Of a stretch of DNA of 64,000 bases, positions 21,001 through 25,607 are shown one piece after another (the stretch's first letter is position 1; each line of letters opens with the position of its first letter). The notes beneath the pieces were generated by a model. That model was not told where the DNA came from and did no database searches. It saw only the letters and a program-made list of their open reading frames with translations. Source of the stretch: Craspedostauros australis (taxonomy: Eukaryota > Bacillariophyta > Bacillariophyceae > Mastogloiales > Achnanthaceae); contig JAMXDE010000016.1 in NCBI GenBank assembly GCA_026770025.1, positions 62,001 to 126,000 of the forward strand. The letters are read 5' to 3'. Position numbers and translations under genes: made by a program.

Positions 21001-22818
21001 GTACTTGGCCCACATGGAAAGTGCGCTCTTGATCTCCTTCATGCGCTGATCCAGAGGATCGCCGTGCTTGAACCCGAAGTGTGCCAAGAGGCTCTGCGCC
21101 TTGCGGAACATCTCCTCCTCCTCCGCCGTGGCGGCCATGGGGTCGTAGGTTTCGGCGTTCGCGCGCCACCAGGAGACGGCATCCTGGATATCGCGAGCGC
21201 TGTTGTCTTCGTTCAAACGCCAGTCCACGAAGAGGTCCTGCACACGCTGCATGGGGTCGGACTTGTAGAACGGATCGTTCAGGTCCAAATCACCGGACAT
21301 GAACAGCCCGAGAGAGCCGAGTATGTCCTTCGAGAGCTGCTGGGCTCGTTTAACGTCGTCAGACGGATCGAAGCTCTCCCAGTTCTGCTGGGGCAAGTCG
21401 ACGAGGTCCCACGACCCGAAGAGTTGATTGACCTTCTTGAACTTGGCCTGTTCCTGTTCAAATTCCTTCATGTCCTCGACGTGCTCGTCTCCTCTCTTCT
21501 CCCACCAGGTGAGCGAGTCGCGGATCTCGCGTGCCTTGCGCTCAGCCTCGTTGCCGATCTTGTCCCACTTGCTCATGGCGTTGCTGACCTTGATGGCCTT
21601 CTTCACCGTGGGGTCGTAGTCCTCGGACGACGGCGGAACGTAGTCCTGGTTCATGGAGCACCACTCGACGATCTTCTTCATGCCTTCGATGCCACCGAAG
21701 TCCTTACCGAGACTTGCCGCGAGGTCATCGGCGTCGTCAGCGGCGTCGTCGACGGTGTGGTTCCACCAATCCACGGCATTGCGCATCTTCTTGGTGCGCT
21801 TCTCCACTTCGGCGGTTGGGAGGTCCGCCTTTCCGGTCTTGGAGGCCTTCCCGCCTCCGCCTTCGGGACCAGGTAAAGCCGAACGCAGCTCTCGCTCTTT
21901 CGCGTTCTCCTCCTGCTTGGCCTTGAGCATGCTCATGAGGTCAGGCATCTCCTCGGTCTTGAACTCCGTCTGGTTGGAGAAGATGGACATGCCATCGTCC
22001 ACCGTGGACGTGTCATCTATCTCCCACCAGTTGTCACTGCCGGAGGTCTTGGCCTTCTTGGCGGCCCCTCCTGCCTCCTTCGGCTTGCTGGCCCCTCCAG
22101 ATCCTCCAGGATCGGTACCGGCACCGTCACCTGCACCGTCTTCCTCCGCGGCTTCTGGCCTGGTGAGCCATGCCATCGCGCTCGCCATCTCCATGGCACG
22201 TTGCGTGGCCTCGTCCGCGTTGGACTTCGCCTTGACAGTCGAAGATCCCTGACCGGGGTACTTCGCGGACATGGATGTTCCGACCGAGCGGTCGTCATCG
22301 AAAGCCGATTGCTTGGGACCAGCCCCCAACATGCGAGTCAAGCTCGCCATGAGGGAAGGTCCTTGGGGTGCCTCCTCCGGGCGCGGCGGCGGCGATTCGG
22401 GGTGTTGAATCAGCGCCGGCGGCGGCCCGATTGGCACGTCCACAGGCTCCGGAGCCGGTGGCTGCGGCGGTGCGGGCTGATGGCGACCCGCCACTCGCAC
22501 AGGCGAAGACACCGCAGCCGCAGGTCTGGACCCACGCTGCGCGCCCGGTCCAGGGGCCTGTCCCTGCTTCGGCTTGCGAAGCTCGGGTGGGATCTCCATC
22601 CCAGGCCCGAAGATCGGCGCCGGACGTCTTGGTCGGAACAGCTCCGGCGGCGGATCGGGTGCCCTGAAGGTTGCGCGGCGGTTAGGCGGCACATAGGGCA
22701 TGCGGGTGGTCACCACAGGCACGCGGCGACGTTCGCGGTCACGGCGTTGCTGCTCGATGCGCTCGGCAGCCTGCCTTTCCTCCTCTTCCTCCTCGGGTCC
22801 AAGTGTCCACCAAGCCAT
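1..22818 (-). CDS. Giant tandem-repeat protein, partial (C-terminus outside window)
   Basis: The minus-strand frame is open from the ATG at 22818 down to base 1, giving at least 7,606 residues with no stop or intron needed. I translated the first ~560 bases, 12.0-12.8 kb and the last ~380 bases codon by codon and read the rest by pattern. The N-terminus (MAWWTLGPEEEEEE) is not a signal peptide, so the protein is probably intracellular. About 190 Pro/Arg-rich residues come first. Then come units of about 40-45 residues, each with a tryptophan core: WWK/WWR up to about residue 1100, then ALDWLR, then ALDWMR or VLNWMR. Units are joined by acidic linkers and by a DPTGEFKKID...PK segment. Most units contain an (S/T)PE(E/Q)R or EDRA(R/K)DIE helix. 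I do not recognise the family. A cytoskeletal or scaffold role is only a guess. The right flank is a 2.8 kb divergent promoter region shared with a kinesin gene. Confidence 0.9.
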   Translation of the reverse strand, partial: MAWWTLGPEEEEEERQAAERIEQQRRDRERRRVPVVTTRMPYVPPNRRATFRAPDPPPELFRPRRPAPIFGPGMEIPPELRKPKQGQAPGPGAQRGSRPAAAVSSPVRVAGRHQPAPPQPPAPEPVDVPIGPPPALIQHPESPPPRPEEAPQGPSLMASLTRMLGAGPKQSAFDDDRSVGTSMSAKYPGQGSSTVKAKSNADEATQRAMEMASAMAWLTRPEAAEEDGAGDGAGTDPGGSGGASKPKEAGGAAKKAKTSGSDNWWEIDDTSTVDDGMSIFSNQTEFKTEEMPDLMSMLKAKQEENAKERELRSALPGPEGGGGKASKTGKADLPTAEVEKRTKKMRNAVDWWNHTVDDAADDADDLAASLGKDFGGIEGMKKIVEWCSMNQDYVPPSSEDYDPTVKKAIKVSNAMSKWDKIGNEAERKAREIRDSLTWWEKRGDEHVEDMKEFEQEQAKFKKVNQLFGSWDLVDLPQQNWESFDPSDDVKRAQQLSKDILGSLGLFMSGDLDLNDPFYKSDPMQRVQDLFVDWRLNEDNSARDIQDAVSWWRANAETYDPMAATAEEEEMFRKAQSLLAHFGFKHGDPLDQRMKEIKSALSMWAKYKDTPVGDLDPLQAEALKKVKHALIQLRRDELDPRAVKMMGEEMTEVMQWYRSTGYKLNLDAASPQEVAKFKKAQGLMSVWGYKANCTSKNLKDIADSLIMFRRNKYDTAVFEMEGEEGEKFRRLQQAMIDWRLTAAESLDEDAADDVADDILGSLSWWRKNGDKFDIETASPFDIVNVNNIKGLLDIWKPREIGQDFTWKRSKALTKELVSAIDLWRANGQHFDFASMDITPAQRQELMRLKDCMMEWCRMNANNFDSEQSEKTVKDMINAMNWWKNKGKDYDDVEMRLDAVPAMTRQKHLFDAVSEWHSDLGLAEHEFKHLSAKEAKRTAKELDDAMGWWKRNGKNIKIDKAMEDADKYVKAQQLAHFWQKTDTSPEDLETIADEITTVFDWFRNKSKGFHLDDSDEPEASKLRKILQAWGGKKGKDKKTIKEIEEALSWWRKKKFTMDDAGMGKSDKEKLKKIDALAKLWADIRRGMSEDGQIDWLRNNHLAMDLDMAKQLNDTFTWYNSENQPAPKPKETVKKPSGPLTEEEKRAQEMSSALDWLKNNDAELDMDDDMSVAFSVATFKKIDSLMPKSADNDGPPSLDNALNWLRTKTDVDDETVASFKKIDSVLSKAGGRGAAGGSSDLGSALDWLRKRGADDDDEASAGPATPMASRAFGAMTEEEKRAAEMANALDWLRTNDAELDMDDEMSVAMSVASFKKIAGGIPTGETNSDLASALDWMRSRQQSSVPGIDDQSTKADDLSSFVPVLPETAEQKRANEMARSLDWLRQNNASVGDNADADPSLAGFESLDSMSIPGGLGKDSDFESALGWLRKNEQPASLNDIDEDDSPELGLSGMSTAEQRKAKEMERALAWLRKNGADFDQESPDFSGLDEKFGTIDALGRSPDERNKEMANALDWLRNHDAESLDDTDDPFSMMPGFGVKSKEERDAEAMSNALNWLRKNGTDVGDDITSDIQFDEFGKIEGDLAGSRADDLEGALAWLRGKGGADDDDDDDDSKFNRIDALLPKKSGQSDEDRAKEMENALSWLRSQGLDVDDNEFVPTFDLLSSSMPIKARSAEARKEDLDNILDFLREGGTDNDPISPFAALEDLIPPGDYESFDERAADMEGALNWLRSQGLVDEDPEDGITFFPKSGDAPIEYRTAEQRSSDTDAALDWLRGESNDNVLDFADVFSKLDLMLPKKEGEDAEDRAKGMENALNWLRENGVDLDDFGTIESDAMVTMPFGTAAAAAGGVGNNQDLQNILNWLRGDKNDSLDPTGMFAQLDAALPAKSGQSETERANQILDGLSWMRNRGLAPGFDDDDEDDVFGKNTDFSATNRSPAYDESTYDDILNWIRSDKEVAGPDFDHAGLFAKIDASLPNKPGQSDEDRASDILNSMNWMRSQGLIPDSDHAIPSLEELQSMEFLDQDSKQRSSDIANIMNWLRNEGTNDDECDPTGAFRKIHASLPTQGHESPEQTAEDMANVLSWMRSKGIIADSDASIPGFDAIGSVPMSRRTPEQRAQDMEDALNWMRNKGKNDDLLDPTGEFRKLDAMMPIKRGQSAEDRARDIEGALDWMRSKGMGADDVDAIPGFDAIGSVPVSRRTPEQRAQDMEDALNWMRNKGKNDDLLDPTGEFRKLDAMMPIKRGQSAEDRARDIEGALDWMRSKGVGADDVDAIPDFYKLGSAPAPRRTPEQRAQDMEDALNWMRNKGKNDDLLDPTGEFRKLDAMMPIKRGQSAEDRARDIEGALDWMRSKGMGADDVDAIPGFDAIGSVPMSHRTPEQRAQDMEDALNWMRNKGKNDDLLDPTGEFRKLDAMMPVKRGQSAEDRARDIEGALDWMRSKGMGADDVDAIPGFDAIGSVPMSRRTPEQRAQDMEDALNWMRNKGKNDDLLDPTGEFRKLDAMMPIKRGQSAEDRARDIEGALDWMRSKGVGADDVDAIPDFYKLGSAPAPRRTPEQRAQDMEDALNWMRNKGKNDDLLDPTGEFRKLDAMMPIKRGQSAEDRARDIESALDWMRSKGMGADDVDAIPGFDAIGSVPMSRRTPEQRSKDMEDALNWMRNKGKNDDLLDPTGEFRKLDAMMPIKRGQSAEDRARDIEGALDWMRSKGVGADDVDAIPDFYKLGSAPAPRRTPEQRAQDMEDALNWMRNKGKNDDLLDPTGEFRKLDAMMPIKRGQSAEDRARDIEGALDWMRSKGMGADDVDAIPGFDAIGSVPMSRRTPEQRAQDMEDALNWMRNKGKNDDLLDPTGEFRKLDAMMPIKRGQSAEDRARDIESALDWMRSKGVGPDDVDAIPGFDAIGSVPMSRRTPEQRSKDMEDALNWMRNKGKNDDLLDPTGEFRKLDAMMPIKRGQSAEDRARDIEGAMDWLRNESVGADGVDAILDFEKLGAVPAPRRTPEQRAQDMEDALNWMRNKGKNDDLLDPTGEFRKLDAMMPIKRGQSPEDRARDIEGALDWLRNNDLAPDDNDTESVLDKLGMIPSSIRTPEQRAQDTEDALNWMRNKGKDDDLFDPTGEFRKLDSVLPKKRGESPEDRARSIEGALDWLRQAQNLGAENEPCGVAFKPLGTFPSSARSPEERAGTEAQILDWLRNQKSASLDPVGEFKKVDQLMSRPKKQSKKKRAKQLEGAIDWIRNNGFRTPDEDVDSFEKKGSINMPRRTPEQRTDDLDKIFSWIRGGKSDSDDPTGEFNKVDQIIPHKRSQSSSDRAQAIEGALDWLRNRGLQPTDDFVDEFNRAAGFVPATKNSPEDRFNEASKIAEWIRNGKPANMDPGGTMKLIDAAMPRKSRQSPDDRAKDIEAAMDWMRNQGVQPSATAKNKPFKTIKSLPVTLRTPEDRLNDKNQILTWLRNGKPTNDDASEEFRKIDQQLPFKPKQSLDDRANDIERALDWIRNTGAPLDVAASQSDLPAPSSHIPGSKRSPEERGMDVDDILNWLRNKGKNDDDLDPTGEFRMIDQVLPQKKSQTPEDRAREIESALDWMRNQPSNVDQDETDPSFQAHSMLPISRRSPEERTKDIDDVLNWMRSGKDDGEDPTGEFKKIDQMIPTRPGQSPRERARDIESALDWMRNQDVNPVTDDVPSFDQLNSIPVSKRSPEERSKDIERMLNWMRNGKNDEDDPTGEFKKIDQMLPQKKSQTPEDRARDIESALDWMRNKGLKPDDSDDSVAPFDKLGSIPVSRRSPEERANDIDDVLNWMRSGKDTEDDPTGEFKKIDQMMPTRPGQTPEDRARDIESALDWMRNKGLKPDEDSIPSFDQLNSIPVSRRSPEERTKDIDDVLNWARNGKNDEDDPTGEFKKIDQMLPQKKSQTPEDRARDIESALDWMRNTKPTDADDSDADVPFDKLASIPVSRRSPEERSKDIDDVLNWMRNGKPDSLDPTGEFKKIDQMIPTRPGQTPRERARDIENSLDWMRNHDVNPVTDDVPSFDQLNSIPVSRRSPEERSKDIDDVLDWARNGKNDEDDPTGEFKKIDQMLPQKKSQTPEDRAREIESALDWMRNKGLKPDDSDDSVAPFDKLGSIPVSRRSPEDREQDIDDVLNWMRSGKDAEDDPTGEFKKIDQMMPQRKSQTPEERARDIESALDWMRNKGLKPDEDSIPSFDKLASIPVSKRSPEGRSKDIDSVLNWARNGKPDSLDPTGEFKKIDQMLPQKKSQTPEDRARDIESALDWMRNTKPTDDDDGDADVPFSKIGSIPVSRRSPEERSEDVNNVLNWMRNGKPDSLDPTGEFKKIDQLIPTRPGQTPEDRARDIESALDWMRNRRPEDVDESDVPFDKLGSIPVSRRSPEERSKDIDDVLNWARNGKNDEDDPTGEFKKIDQMLPQKKSQTPEDRARDIESALDWMRNTKPTDADDSDADVPFDKLASIPVSRRSPEERSKDIDDVLNWMRNGKPDSLDPTGEFKKIDQMIPTRPGQTPRERARDIENSLDWMRNHDVNPVTDDVPSFDQLNSIPVSRRSPEERSKDIDDVLDWARNGKNDEDDPTGEFKKIDQMLPQKKSQTPEDRAREIESALDWMRNKGLKPDDSDDSVAPFDKLGSIPVSRRSPEDREQDIDDVLNWMRSGKDAEDDPTGEFKKIDQMMPQRKSQTPEERARDIESALDWMRNKGLKPDEDSIPSFDKLASIPVSKRSPEGRSKDIDSVLNWARNGKPDSLDPTGEFKKIDQMLPQKKSQTPEDRARDIESALDWMRNTKPTDDDDGDADVPFSKIGSIPVSRRSPEERSEDVNNVLNWMRNGKPDSLDPTGEFKKIDQLIPTRPGQTPEDRARDIESALDWMRNRRPEDVDESDVPFDKLGSIPVSRRSPEERSKDIDDVLNWARNGKPDSLDPTGEFKKIDQMLPQKKSQTPEDRARDIESALDWMRNTKPTDDDDGDADVPFSKIGSIPVSRRSPEERSEDVNNVLNWMRNGKPDSLDPTGEFKKIDQLMPTRPGQTPEDRARDIESALDWSRNRRPEDVDESDVPFDKLGSIPVSRRSPEERSKDIDDVLNWARNGKNDEDDPTGEFKKIDQMLPQKKSQTPEDRARDIESALDWMRNTKPTDADDGDADVPFDKLASIPVSRRSPEERSKDIDDVLNWMRNGKPDSLDPTGEFKKIDQMIPTRPGQTPRERARDIENSLDWMRNHDVNPVTDDVPSFDQLNSIPVSRRSPEERSKDIDDVLDWARNGKNDEDDPTGEFKKIDQMLPQKKSQTPEDRAREIESALDWMRNKGLKPDDSDDSVAPFDKLGSIPVSRRSPEDREQDIDDVLNWMRSGKDAEDDPTGEFKKIDQMMPQRKSQTPEERARDIESALDWMRNKGLKPDEDSIPSFDKLASIPVSKRSPEGRSKDIDNVLNWARNGKPDSLDPTGEFKKIDQMLPQKKSQTPEDRARDIESALDWMRNTKPTDDDDSDVDVPFSKIGSIPVSRRSPEERSEDVNNVLNWMRNGKPDSLDPTGEFKKIDQLMPTRPGQTPEDRARDIESALDWMRNRRPEDVDESDVPFDKLGSIPVSRRSPEERSKDIDDVLNWARNGKPDSLDPTGEFKKIDQMLPQKKSQTPEDRARDIESALDWMRNTKPTDDDDGDADVPFSKIGSIPVSRRSPEERSKDIDDVLNWMRNGKPDSLDPTGEFKKIDQLIPTRPGQTPEDRARDIESALDWMRNKGLKPDEDSIPSFDQLNSIPVSRRSPEERTKDIDDVLNWARNGKNDEDDPTGEFKKIDQMLPQKKSQTPEDRARDIESALDWMRNTKPTDADDSDADVPFDKLASIPVSRRSPEERSKDIDDVLNWMRNGKPDSLDPTGEFKKIDQMIPTRPGQTPRERARDIENSLDWMRNHDVNPVTDDVPSFDQLNSIPVSRRSPEERSKDIDDVLNWARNGKPDSLDPTGEFKKIDQMLPQKKSQTPEDRAREIESALDWMRNKGLKPDDSDDSVAPFDKLGSIPVSRRSPEDREQDIDDVLNWMRSGKDAEDDPTGEFKKIDQMMPQRKSQTPEERARDIESALDWMRNKGLKPDEDSIPSFDKLASIPVSKRSPEGRSKDIDSVLNWARNGKPDSLDPTGEFKKIDQMLPQKKSQTPEDRARDIESALDWMRNTKPTDDDDGDADVPFSKIGSIPVSRRSPEERSEDVNNVLNWMRNGKPDSLDPTGEFKKIDQLMPTRPGQTPEDRARDIESALDWSRNRRPEDVDESDVPFDKLGSIPVSRRSPEERSKDIDDVLNWARNGKNDEDDPTGEFKKIDQMLPQKKSQTPEDRARDIESALDWMRNTKPTDADDGDADVPFDKLASIPVSRRSPEERSKDIDDVLNWMRNGKPDSLDPTGEFKKIDQMIPTRPGQTPRERARDIENSLDWMRNHDVNPVTDDVPSFDQLNSIPVSRRSPEERSKDIDDVLDWARNGKPDSLDPTGEFKKIDQMLPQKKSQTPEDRAREIESALDWMRNKGLKPDDSDDSVAPFDKLGSIPVSRRSPEDREQDIDDVLNWMRSGKDAEDDPTGEFKKIDQMMPQRKSQTPEERARDIESALDWMRNKGLKPDEDSIPSFDKLASIPVSKRSPEGRSKDIDNVLNWARNGKPDSLDPTGEFKKIDQMLPQKKSQTPEDRARDIESALDWMRNTKPTDDDDGDADVPFSKIGSIPVSRRSPEERSEDVNNVLNWMRNGKPDSLDPTGEFKKIDQLIPTRPGQTPEDRARDIESALDWMRNRRPEDVDESDVPFDKLGSIPVSRRSPEERSKDIDDVLNWARNGKPDSLDPTGEFKKIDQMLPQKKSQTPEDRARDIESALDWMRNTKPTDDDDGDADVPFSKIGSIPVSRRSPEERSEDVNNVLNWMRNGKPDSLDPTGEFKKIDQLMPTRPGQTPEDRARDIESALDWSRNRRPEDVDESDVPFDKLGSIPVSRRSPEERSKDIDDVLNWARNGKNDEDDPTGEFKKIDQMLPQKKSQTPEDRARDIESALDWMRNTKPTDADDSDADVPFDKLASIPVSRRSPEERSKDIDDVLNWMRNGKPDSLDPTGEFKKIDQMIPTRPGQTPRERVRDIENSLDWMRNHDVNPVTDDVPSFDQLNSIPVSRRSPEERSKDIDDVLNWARNGKNDEDDPTGEFKKIDQMLPQKKSQTPEDRAREIESALDWMRNKGLKPDDSDDSVAPFDKLGSIPVSRRSPEDREQDIDDVLNWMRSGKDAEDDPTGEFKKIDQMMPQRKSQTPEERARDIESALDWMRNKGLKPDEDSIPSFDKLASIPVSKRSPEGRSKDIDNVLNWARNGKPDSLDPTGEFKKIDQMLPQKKSQTPEDRARDIESALDWMRNTKPTDDDDGDVDVPFSKIGSIPVSRRSPEERSEDVNNVLNWMRNGKPDSLDPTGEFKKIDQLMPTRPGQTPEDRARDIESALDWSRNRRPEDVDESDVPFDKLGSIPVSRRSPEERATDAEKAFNWARNGKPDSLDPTGEFKKIDQMLPSRSKENPVERARQIEGSLDWMRNNRVEVDEDPDNTDFKRQPQLPLSTRAEPPSKAQEHEDIVNWVRNPDSVDDDTNHLLEKIDSLLPKRLPQSPTQRA
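244..12200 (-). repeat. 258-bp coding tandem array with higher-order periods
   Basis: The basic period is 258 bp (86 residues, two related 43-residue half-units), always a multiple of three so the frame is kept. A marker half-unit (plus-strand text beginning gggttcacgtcgtgattgcg) recurs just before positions 1510, 3574, 5122, 7186, 9250 and 10798, with a diverged copy near 11830. The spacings are 2064, 1548, 2064, 2064, 1548 and 1032 bp, which are 8, 6, 8, 8, 6 and 4 units. A second marker (the half-unit at 833, 2897, 4445, 6509, 8573 and 10121) gives the same series. Long blocks differ at only a few bases between copies. The leftmost ~240 bases of the window are much more diverged. Confidence 0.93.
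13460..16540 (-). repeat. 264-bp coding tandem array (about 11 units)
   Basis: The plus-strand text catcatggcatccagcttgc recurs every 264 bp from about 13727 to 16367, eleven times. The 264 bp unit encodes 88 residues in the giant protein: an EGALDWMRSKG half and an EDALNWMRNKGKNDDLLDPT half. Two variants of the first linker occur, one reading IPGFDAIGSVP and one reading IPDFYKLGSAP. The second variant appears near 14661, 15189 and 15981. This array is separated from the 258-bp array by about 1.3 kb of diverged units (12.2-13.4 kb). Confidence 0.9.
16540..21790 (-). repeat. Diverged N-terminal repeat units of the giant protein
   Basis: The protein repeat continues here but DNA identity between units is largely lost. 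From about 16.5 to 19.4 kb the units read ALDWLR, ALNWLR or ILNWLR followed by acidic linkers with FxKIDSLxP. From about 19.5 to 21.8 kb the core changes to WW(R/K), MWAK, LWRA or WYRS (for example AMNWWKNKGKDY, AIDLWRANGQHF, SLSWWRKNGDKF), with spacing of about 55-80 residues. The boundaries are approximate. Confidence 0.75.
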
Positions 22819-25607
22819 GATGAGATGAAGTTGATGTTCAGTTGGATTGTCCTTGCACGTTCAAAGAAAACGATAGATCCGAATCGATCCTTGTCTGTCC
22901 TGTCCTGTCCTGTCTTGCGATGTGCTTTGCTTTGCTGTGTTGCGTTGCGTTGCGTTGTGCTGTCTCGTGCTGTCTCGTGCTGTCCTGTACGAGTAATCGA
23001 GCGTGCCGAATACCTATACTCTTCTACACGTTCCTACACTTTCCTACACTACCTACACTACTACACTTCAAAGCTATCAATACGAAGCTGGGATGGGTCC
23101 TGTCCTGCGTTGAATCGATGAAAAGACTTGTCTTTCCAAGATGCCGTCGTCGTCGTCGTCGTCGTTGCTGTTGCTTTCGCCGTTGCTGTTGCTGTTGCTG
23201 CTGTCGCCAAAGGCTTCGGTAGCTCCTGCTCCTGCTCTTGCTCTTCTCTGTTCAGATGCCAAGTACCAACGATGCACACGATATGAAACCGTCTGCACAA
23301 TCGATACCTACGTTCGTTTGCACGCTTACAAGCTCGCTTGCTTTTTATTTGTTTTTGTTTGTTTTTAGGTTGCTTGCTTGCTTGTCTGCGGGCGTACGCT
23401 CTTGCTCTGTATGATAGAAACTTGTTATCTGCTCTTTGCAAACTGTTGTCTGCTCCTTGCTCTTACACTTTCCTGTCTGCATCTGCTATGAGACGATCGG
23501 CGGAGAGAGGTGCTGGGGAAAGGTTTGCGACACGGGAAACCGCGGAGATGAACCAAAAACCCGCTGTTGCTCGCTTCTCCTCGTGGTTGGTCCCCGCACA
23601 AGCATCAGCACCCACACGGATAGCCGTACGAGCCACGAGTATTGCCGCACCGGAGAGGGGAAGAAAACGCGGAACGAAGAGACCCAAAGTGTCACAACCA
23701 CACACCAGCACCGAGCGCGAGACGTGACACAAGGAAAGCCAAAACAGTCGTCGTACACAAGAACCACACAAACAAACCTAAACGGCGACAAAGACCTCCG
23801 CCAGCGGCGCGGCCAGAGGAGTGAAGAGCGAAGGCAAGAGACCGAGGAAGGCCAGTGCTAGTGCGTACTGCGCGTCGCAGCAAAGCGAATACTCCACGCT
23901 CAGATCGGCCGCACAGAGGTACGAGCTGCGAGTGCGGTCATTCATCCTTGGGACATCGAATCCGCGCCCGCTCCATGGCACGCCCATACCATCCTCGTAC
24001 AATATGTACCACACCCTCGTGGACCACCCAGCACCAACTCTCGCGTGTGACAAAAACACAACGAAAATAGGATCGGCAATCCGGACGCCCAAAGCCGTTC
24101 ACAAGACTGTTGTTTGACGATTGCGCCGTTTTGGGTGACACACAACGGGACATTAAATCCTCCCTTTCGTAGATTTGTACGCAGAAGCCTACCGAAGGTG
24201 CCCAAGGCGAGATTTGGCGACGAACTGCTTTGAGCACGGCCTGGCGTGTCCCAAACGTGTCACTGCATGGTCATAGCAAGAACGAGAAAAGACTGCTGTG
24301 TAGAAATCTACGTGAGGAGCAGCAGTAGAAGGGTGATAGTTGTGCCGACGCCGATGTTCCTGTTTCTGACAGTTTCGCTCTGGCGTTGTTCCGTTGGTTG
24401 TCGAAACAGGAGGACGTGTGGAACCTCTGCTTCTTCTACCACTTCGGAGAGCAGACGGAGAATGCAAAACACCGAAGGGGCGCTGCATGGCGGCAGTGCT
24501 GACCCTTGTCGCTCGTATCGCGCATCCTCACACCCGTTCCCTTGCGGAGGAAGTTGGATGAACCACGAGCTGAAGCCCAACGCCGGTTTGTTTGCGCCGA
24601 GAGGAAGTCTGTTGGGCGTAGATATGAGTCACGAGAGAAGAATAGTCACACAAAGCGAAAGAATGCCCTTATGCGGTCGTACGTGTCGAACGGCTTTGTA
24701 TTCCCACTTGTCGAATTGTCGACTCGCACGAACATATGTCTTGATTGACATTTCGGACGGCCAAAAAAACAGACACAGACACAGGCACAAATGGAGAAGG
24801 GGATGCACGATAAACCGAAAAAGACATGACTCAATTTCGGCAGCACGGTGCAACAACGAGTTTGGTACAATCTCGAAGCACCGCGCTGTGACACTGCGGG
24901 GACGATCTTGCGCACCTGTCGTCTTGGTGTGGCGATGATCGTGGTGGTAGTACGACTAGTTGTGGTACTGTGCGGGGTGGATGTGGATGTGGGTGACACG
25001 ATTTGTGACCACAGTGACTACTGTAAACACACAGAGTAACAGATCCCAAATCGGAACAACGCCCCAATTCCAACACTGCTGTCCCAAGCACATACGGCTA
25101 CGACGACGGCGACGACGACGGCCACGAACACGAGGAGGACGAGAAAAGCAAAAAGCACAAGAGATCAAGAGGCCAACGACGTCCCCAGAGGCGGATCCAC
25201 TTGTGATACCGACATCGATATCGCCATCAACATCGACATCAACATCCACACCCATTACGTCGGTTGAGACTTTTGCTTGCGCTTAGCTCTTGGACGCGAG
25301 CTTGAATCCTGGGTGCAACGGGCAGAGCCTGAATGCGTGCCGCGTGCGTTGGCGGGTTGGGCGTGGACGCTGGTTCGGATACTGGCCCAGGCATCGGTCA
25401 CGAAGCTGGCATCGAGAGCACGGCGCGCGTCTGCAGGACCTGAGGCGGGAGGGAGGAGAATCGAGGGAGTGCGCGAATCGGCGCACTGTCTGCGGCATCG
25501 TCCTCGCCATCCGCTCTTGTCGGGTCTGCCTCTGGTTCTGACGCGCAGAACAGGATATTCCAGACGACGGCGTCCGCGTCAGCATCAGCATCAGCAACGC
25601 AGATACG
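22819..25607. promoter_or_regulatory. Divergent intergenic region between giant gene and kinesin
   Basis: About 2.8 kb separates the two divergent start codons. It holds simple-sequence tracts: a tgtcctgtcc/gcgttgcgttg stretch at about 22895-22985, a ctacact-like stretch at 23025-23070, and cgt/ctg-rich trinucleotides at 23140-23215. A gac/gat-rich stretch lies at 25095-25150. Open frames here (up to 230 codons at 24246-24938) have arginine-rich, compositionally odd translations and resemble no protein. I see no gene. Promoters for both neighbours must lie here, but no defined element was recognised. Confidence 0.5.

Noticed and set aside
24246-24938. 230-codon plus-strand frame
   Set aside because: Arg/Ser/Cys-rich, no conserved motif; chance frame in GC-rich spacer.
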